From IMG/VR virus record IMGVR_UViG_3300049595_001870, positions 53,779 through 117,778 of that record: a stretch of 64,000 bases of DNA; one strand, 5' to 3'. The position numbers were made by a program, and so were the translations under genes. This document shows positions 60,028 to 64,000 of the stretch, in pieces. The stretch's first letter is position 1. The number at the start of each line of letters is the position of its first letter. Under the pieces are notes generated by a model that was given only the letters and a program-made list of their open reading frames with translations, was not told the origin of the DNA and did not search any database. The stretch comes from a virus.

Positions 60028-60105
60028 GGATTCGATCCCGGGCAGTGGCAGCCCATATGGGTTATTCCGTGCCGCTGCCTGGGTTCGGCTGCCGTTTGGT
60101 AGTCG
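60028..60105 (+). ncRNA. Structured 5' leader, copy 2
   Basis: Helices: 60037-60045 with 60075-60083 (CCCGGGCAG/CTGCCTGGG), 60052-60054 with 60059-60061 (CCC/GGG), 60087-60093 with 60098-60104 (GGCTGCC/GGTAGTC). Relative to copy 1, the changed bases keep G-C or G-U pairs. Confidence 0.5.
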
Positions 60106-60126
60106 GTTCTTTCCACGGAGGTGCGT

Positions 60127-60876
60127 ATGCGACTGGCATATGCACCGGCCAACGCCAAGCTCCGCCGTCTTCAGGAGCGCTTGGGCGTCAAGGTCTACTC
60201 CTTTGACATGCTGTCAGGAGTGACCTGTCCCGCAGCCAAGGACTGCAAGTCTTGGGCTGTGGAGTACGGACGCGGCAAGCGTAGGATTCAAGACGGCAAG
60301 CACACGTTGTTCCGGTGCTTTTCGGCCTCGCAAGAGGCTCAGTACACGGATGTGTACAAGTTCCGTAAGGCCAACATGGATGCGGCCCTGTCGCTTGCGG
60401 CAGAGTCGCCCATGAAGTGTGCCTCGGCCCTGGTTGAGGCTCTGCCTGACCGGGCAGCGGTGATTCGCATCCATGTGGCTGGGGATTTCAAGATCCTCAA
60501 CTACTTCGATGCGTGGCTGGAGGTGTGCGAACGCAGGCCCGACCTGCGGCTGTATGCCTACACCAAGATGTTGTCGTTCTGGCAGAAGCGGCGGGACATC
60601 CTGCCTGCGAATCTGGCCCTGACTGCCAGCAGGGGTGGTCGGTTCGACCATCTGATCGACAGCGAGGGATTCCGTGAGTCGGTAGTGGTCTACAGCGAGG
60701 CCAAGGCCAAACGGCTGCGGCTGGCTATCGACCATGATGACAGCCATGCGTACTCGCTCACTGGCGGGTCGTTTGCCCTGCTGATCCACGGCACTCAACC
60801 GCCGGGCAGCGAGGCTGGCAAGGCCGTGCGGGCCTTGCGCGGGAAGGGTTCCTACAACCGGAAAGTGAAGGTGTGA
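60127..60876 (+). CDS. Gp88-like protein, copy 2
   Basis: Second copy of 974-1723 with a few base changes near its start, two of which change KRK to RRI-type neighbours (KRKI to KRRI). Same GGAGG start. Confidence 0.65.
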   Translation: MRLAYAPANAKLRRLQERLGVKVYSFDMLSGVTCPAAKDCKSWAVEYGRGKRRIQDGKHTLFRCFSASQEAQYTDVYKFRKANMDAALSLAAESPMKCASALVEALPDRAAVIRIHVAGDFKILNYFDAWLEVCERRPDLRLYAYTKMLSFWQKRRDILPANLALTASRGGRFDHLIDSEGFRESVVVYSEAKAKRLRLAIDHDDSHAYSLTGGSFALLIHGTQPPGSEAGKAVRALRGKGSYNRKVKV

Positions 60877-60877
60877 C

Positions 60878-61099
60878 ATGCGGACAAGTCTGACCGGCCG
60901 CCTTGTGCGTGCGGCCGACGACTTGCGGAGGCTGCGGTCTGATCTGAACAGCCTGGCCGTGGCACTGCTGACGGATGACAACGGCATATCACAAGAGTCC
61001 TACGGACTGCTGCGGTCAGTGTTTGCCCGTGTCGGCGGCATGCCGGCCCTGAACGTCGATGCGACGGACGGGCGGTTCTACATTCCGGAGGAGGTGTGA
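60878..61099 (+). CDS. Small early protein, copy 2
   Basis: Same as 1725-1946; no difference seen. Confidence 0.7.
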   Translation: MRTSLTGRLVRAADDLRRLRSDLNSLAVALLTDDNGISQESYGLLRSVFARVGGMPALNVDATDGRFYIPEEV

Positions 61100-61100
61100 C

Positions 61101-61325
61101 ATGAACAAAGATTTTGGCGAGACAGTCGCCAAGTACTTTTACGGCGAGGGGAAGTGGGTGTCGGTCTATGCGTGCTACCCAGACATGGAGGCTTACGACA
61201 ATCGAACGCCGGACTACTGGGATGTGTACGACGAGAACGGAGCATGCCTCAACGAGGGTGAGGCGTTCTATGCGATGCCCACTTGGGGCGATGTGCTGAA
61301 GTCCTACATCAAGCAGGAGGTGTGA
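61101..61325 (+). CDS. Small acidic early protein, copy 2
   Basis: Same as 1948-2172. Confidence 0.7.
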   Translation: MNKDFGETVAKYFYGEGKWVSVYACYPDMEAYDNRTPDYWDVYDENGACLNEGEAFYAMPTWGDVLKSYIKQEV

Positions 61326-61326
61326 C

Positions 61327-61596
61327 ATGCGGAAGCTGAGCGATGAGCCTTTGGTCTGGCAGTACGGCCTCCACCGCGTCGTCAATGGCGTACCGCAGTG
61401 GCTGTCTGTAGATGGCGATTGGCTGCCTGACTCTAACACCGAAAACTTACGCATCCGCAGGTTCCTCTCGCTGGCGGCAGCGAAGCGAGCGTGGGAGGAC
61501 GAGATGCCGCATGCGCTGGATGCGTGGGCTCGCTCCATTGGTATTTTCCAGGGGAAGCGAGATGTGACAGAGGCCCTTTATCGCGGGGAGGTGTGA
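61327..61596 (+). CDS. Small early protein, copy 2
   Basis: Same as 2174-2443. Confidence 0.7.
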   Translation: MRKLSDEPLVWQYGLHRVVNGVPQWLSVDGDWLPDSNTENLRIRRFLSLAAAKRAWEDEMPHALDAWARSIGIFQGKRDVTEALYRGEV

Positions 61597-61597
61597 C

Positions 61598-61873
61598 ATG
61601 GTGGCGATTGTGACCAAGTATCACGGCCCGACCAACACGCGGGGTTCCCGTGTGTCTGCGTCTGCCAACGGGCACCGCGTTGAGGTGACCCATGAGTCTG
61701 CTCTGGACTCCGAGGCCAACCATCGCCAGGCATTGCGTGCCCTATGCGACAAGCTGGGGTGGGATGAGGACAGGTTCTACGGCGGTGCCATGGACGATGG
61801 CAGGTGGGCCTGGGTGCCTGTCTTTACCTACGACTGGGAGCAGCGACACAAGGAGCAAGCCAATGCAAACTGA
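61598..61873 (+). CDS. KLGW-type small protein, copy 2
   Basis: Same as 2445-2720. Confidence 0.7.
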   Translation: MVAIVTKYHGPTNTRGSRVSASANGHRVEVTHESALDSEANHRQALRALCDKLGWDEDRFYGGAMDDGRWAWVPVFTYDWEQRHKEQANAN

Positions 61874-62084
61874 CCTGTACAAGGGTGTGGACTGGGCCCC
61901 GCATGTGCGTGAGTTCTATGCGGAGTGGCTCAGATTCACTGGCCTGCGGGCGGATAGTCGCCGGTCTTTCGACCGATTCGTAGCCCTGATGGAGGAACGC
62001 ATGGGCGACTTCCTGATGGATCAGTGTGCGGACTTTTCTGGGATGGGTCTTATCCGGGAGGAGGTGAGCGATGCGACTGCGTGA
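61863..62084 (+). CDS. Small early protein, copy 2
   Basis: Same as 2710-2931. Confidence 0.65.
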   Translation: MQTDLYKGVDWAPHVREFYAEWLRFTGLRADSRRSFDRFVALMEERMGDFLMDQCADFSGMGLIREEVSDATA

Positions 62085-62463
62085 TCGGTTCAATGCCTGG
62101 GTCCAGGCCCGGGTGGATGCGGTGCTGCTGCCGCGTGTGCGGCGGTGCGTGCAGGCTGAGGCCCAGCCTATCGACTTCCAGCGGCTGGCGCTGGAAACGT
62201 CCACCTTGCGTGGGTTCAGCAAGGAGGTGGCGGATGCGCTGGAGCTGGACAACGACTTCTGCCGGCGGCTGGCAGAGGAGATTCCGGCCAGCGACATCGC
62301 ATACCACATCGACGCCGAGGAGGTGGCCAAGGAGGTGGAGGTGGACATCTGCGTGTCCGATGTGGCCGAGAGTCTGGACATGTCGGAGCTGGCCGGGGAG
62401 ATCGATTACGAGGCGCTGGCGGCGGCGCTCGTTCGCATGGCAGCAAAGGGGGTGACCAAGTGA
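62071..62463 (+). CDS. Acidic repeat-helix early protein, copy 2
   Basis: Same as 2918-3310. Confidence 0.7.
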   Translation: MRLRDRFNAWVQARVDAVLLPRVRRCVQAEAQPIDFQRLALETSTLRGFSKEVADALELDNDFCRRLAEEIPASDIAYHIDAEEVAKEVEVDICVSDVAESLDMSELAGEIDYEALAAALVRMAAKGVTK

Positions 62464-62660
62464 GACATGTGGAATTCCGCAAGTTGGTGGACGCTGTCAT
62501 CGAAGCCCACTGCGGGCTGGGGTCCATGGATCTGCCCGACTTCGATCTGTGGAGCTACTTCGACGAGGACATGACATCCGAAGAGGCGCAGGAGGCGGCG
62601 CGTGATGCCGCCATCGACCTGCTGGTGGAAGAGGGCTTTCCGTTTGAGGAGGGTGCGTGA
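62460..62660 (+). CDS. Small acidic early protein, copy 2
   Basis: Same as 3307-3507, GTG start. Confidence 0.6.
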   Translation: MRHVEFRKLVDAVIEAHCGLGSMDLPDFDLWSYFDEDMTSEEAQEAARDAAIDLLVEEGFPFEEGA

Positions 62661-62884
62661 TGCAGAAGTGGGTGGCCCATGCGATTGCGTCTCACGGCCC
62701 GTCTCTGGACGAGCGATGGGTTGGTGATGTGACTGCCGGCGTGGCGGGCGATCTGCCGGCGTTCATTGCGGCAGCGGCGACGGCGGCGCGTGAGTTGGCC
62801 GACGAGCAGTTGGCCGAAGAGTTCTTGGATGCCTTGGCGGCAGTCAATATCGACCGTGTGTTGGGGAAGACCGTCTTCTACTAG
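62660..62884 (+). CDS. Ala-rich helical protein, copy 2
   Basis: Same as 3507-3731. Confidence 0.65.
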   Translation: MQKWVAHAIASHGPSLDERWVGDVTAGVAGDLPAFIAAAATAARELADEQLAEEFLDALAAVNIDRVLGKTVFY

Positions 62885-62894
62885 GGGGTGCGTG

Positions 62895-63107
62895 ATGAGC
62901 TATCGACCGATGGTGAAGGTGGGCAATGAGTGGGCTGGCAATGGCATTCGCTTTGCCACCCGGGCAGAGGCCGAGGCTTCCGCCCGTGATCTGTACGGAC
63001 GATGGACCCTGTGTGTGGATCACCGGGCAGATGAGTCCGATGATCAGGTAAACTGTGAGTGGGATTCGTCCCGTGGCAATGTGCATTTGGAGGTGGTCAA
63101 TGCCTGA
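62895..63107 (+). CDS. Widespread small phage protein, copy 2
   Basis: Same as 3742-3954. Confidence 0.75.
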   Translation: MSYRPMVKVGNEWAGNGIRFATRAEAEASARDLYGRWTLCVDHRADESDDQVNCEWDSSRGNVHLEVVNA

Positions 63108-63363
63108 GATTCCAAACATCCCGCAGTCCGTGCGGATATACGTGGCTCCTGTCGGCACAGTGGACTCCCCTGTTCATGGCTGCATTCCGTTCGTCGTTCG
63201 GGCCTACGACAACACCCGCACTGGCGAGGTGATGTGGCGGGGCAGCTACTACCAGAACGTCAATGGCTTCCCAATGTACGTCGCCGCTAGGCAGGCGGCC
63301 GAGCGTGAATGCGGCGTGCGTAACTGGCACATCGTCAACCCAGAGGAGGTGAGCAGTGCCTAG
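63100..63363 (+). CDS. Small early protein, copy 2
   Basis: Same as 3947-4210. Confidence 0.65.
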   Translation: MPEIPNIPQSVRIYVAPVGTVDSPVHGCIPFVVRAYDNTRTGEVMWRGSYYQNVNGFPMYVAARQAAERECGVRNWHIVNPEEVSSA

Positions 63364-63658
63364 GCACAGACGTTCTCGCACCGACTACCCGGCTGGCGTG
63401 ATTGCCATCTATGACAACTGCGGCAAGACCATCGACCGATACGAGGTGGTGTTCTCGCCTGCGTCCAGTGATGGGGTGCAGTTCTTTCCCATCCTGTACA
63501 TGAGCCCCGATCCGTTCCATCCGCAGGGCGTGGGGCAGCATTCCGAAACGCTGTTCCGCCCGACGCGGATGCCCGATCAGCGCGTGATTGATTGGGCCGA
63601 TCTCCCTGAACGATGCAAGCAGTGTGTTCTGCAAGACTTGGAGGTGACCAATGCCTAA
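63356..63658 (+). CDS. Conserved phage protein, copy 2
   Basis: Same as 4203-4505, GTG start. Confidence 0.65.
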   Translation: MPRHRRSRTDYPAGVIAIYDNCGKTIDRYEVVFSPASSDGVQFFPILYMSPDPFHPQGVGQHSETLFRPTRMPDQRVIDWADLPERCKQCVLQDLEVTNA

Positions 63659-63866
63659 ACAGCGGCGGCGGTATGCCGTGATCGGCTGGTGTGCCGTCGA
63701 TGTCCTGGAGCATAGGCCGGGCTGGACCCGCAAGCAGTGCAACGAGTTTCTGGAGGCCAACGAGGATCACGTCCAGTTGGCGATGATTGAGGCTGGCAAT
63801 GCGGCGATCAGGGAGTGCCTGCCGCCGGGGAACGATGAGGACACAGAGGAGGTGGTCAATGCCTAA
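63651..63866 (+). CDS. RPGWT-type protein, copy 2
   Basis: Same as 4498-4713. Confidence 0.65.
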   Translation: MPKQRRRYAVIGWCAVDVLEHRPGWTRKQCNEFLEANEDHVQLAMIEAGNAAIRECLPPGNDEDTEEVVNA

Positions 63867-64000
63867 CCCAAACGTCAGTCAGAGCCACTTCGCCAAGGCT
63901 GCTGCCGGCAAGGCGGCGACGTTTTGCGAAGAGGCCAAGAGCGAGGCAAGCCTAGCCGTTATTGCCCGCATGGTACTGGAGGAGTTCGACACGGCCCCCA
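63859..64000 (+). CDS. Small helical protein, copy 2, cut by window edge
   Basis: Same as the first 142 bases of 4706-4957; the frame continues beyond the right edge. Confidence 0.65.
   Translation, partial: MPNPNVSQSHFAKAAAGKAATFCEEAKSEASLAVIARMVLEEFDTAP

Larger units (their letters stand above)
60026..64000. repeat. Early-operon direct repeat, copy 2
   Basis: Matches 871-4847 with offset 59153 over the genes. The match is interrupted by changes only in its first ~400 bases. It runs to the window edge. Whether it is a terminal repeat, a tandem prophage, an assembly overlap or a real duplication cannot be decided here. Confidence 0.95.

Overview
The window reads as a tailed-phage genome (podovirus-like, GC-rich, temperate-looking because it carries a tyrosine integrase). 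Evidence for a podovirus: a complete head module (terminase, portal, scaffold, major capsid), a head-tail adaptor and a nozzle-like protein, but no tape-measure, sheath or tail-tube genes. Several unnamed proteins resemble, from memory, families common in phages and prophages of Planctomycetes (the C-K-C GPGTEL protein, the EGR/ERKKHP protein, the P-Y-C-G-P glycosyltransferase). That host guess is inference only.

Layout. (1) 1-227: the 5' end of a minus-strand gene cut by the left edge. (2) 228-690: a repeat-rich divergent promoter region. (3) 691-9983: a plus-strand early operon of about 32 tightly packed, mostly tiny genes, led by a zinc-ribbon protein, a structured RNA leader and a Gp88-like protein, and ending in a serine recombinase. 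(4) 9805-22473, minus strand: sigma-like factor, small membrane proteins, a papain-like and a subtilisin-like protease, an NTP-pyrophosphatase-like protein, PD-(D/E)XK and HNH nucleases, an HExxH protein, a replication-initiator-like DUF1376 protein, SSB, ERF annealing protein and exonuclease. (5) 22766-23590: the tyrosine integrase, the only plus gene in this stretch. (6) 23579-52215, minus strand: internal virion proteins, collagen-like and fibre proteins, nozzle, adaptor, portal, terminase, capsid and scaffold. (7) 52279-58334, minus strand: dispersed polyvalent-protein domains (ADP-ribosyltransferase, ELQSD domain, HExxH peptidase), a short conserved phage domain and a cysteine-rich protein. 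(8) 58335-59854: dyads, a terminator-like hairpin, one minus gene, and a second divergent promoter region with 40-bp repeats. (9) 60026-64000: a second copy of the first ~4 kb of the early operon.

How the parts fit. The early operon and the leftward late operon diverge from a control region that is present twice in analogous but non-homologous form (228-690 and 59578-59854). The recombination set (exonuclease, ERF, SSB, Holliday-junction-type nuclease) is contiguous with DNA replication genes. The two proteases sit among small one-TM proteins, and no peptidoglycan hydrolase was seen, which raises a protein-degrading lysis module as a hypothesis. A six-copy motif in structural-gene leaders and a phage sigma-like factor together suggest phage-directed late transcription.

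The most notable items for follow-up are: the 4-kb duplication whose left boundary falls exactly at a stop codon; the structured leader kept in both copies despite base changes; the protease cassette; the late leader motif; and the split polyvalent proteins that share an N-terminal MGKIDDLIA tag.
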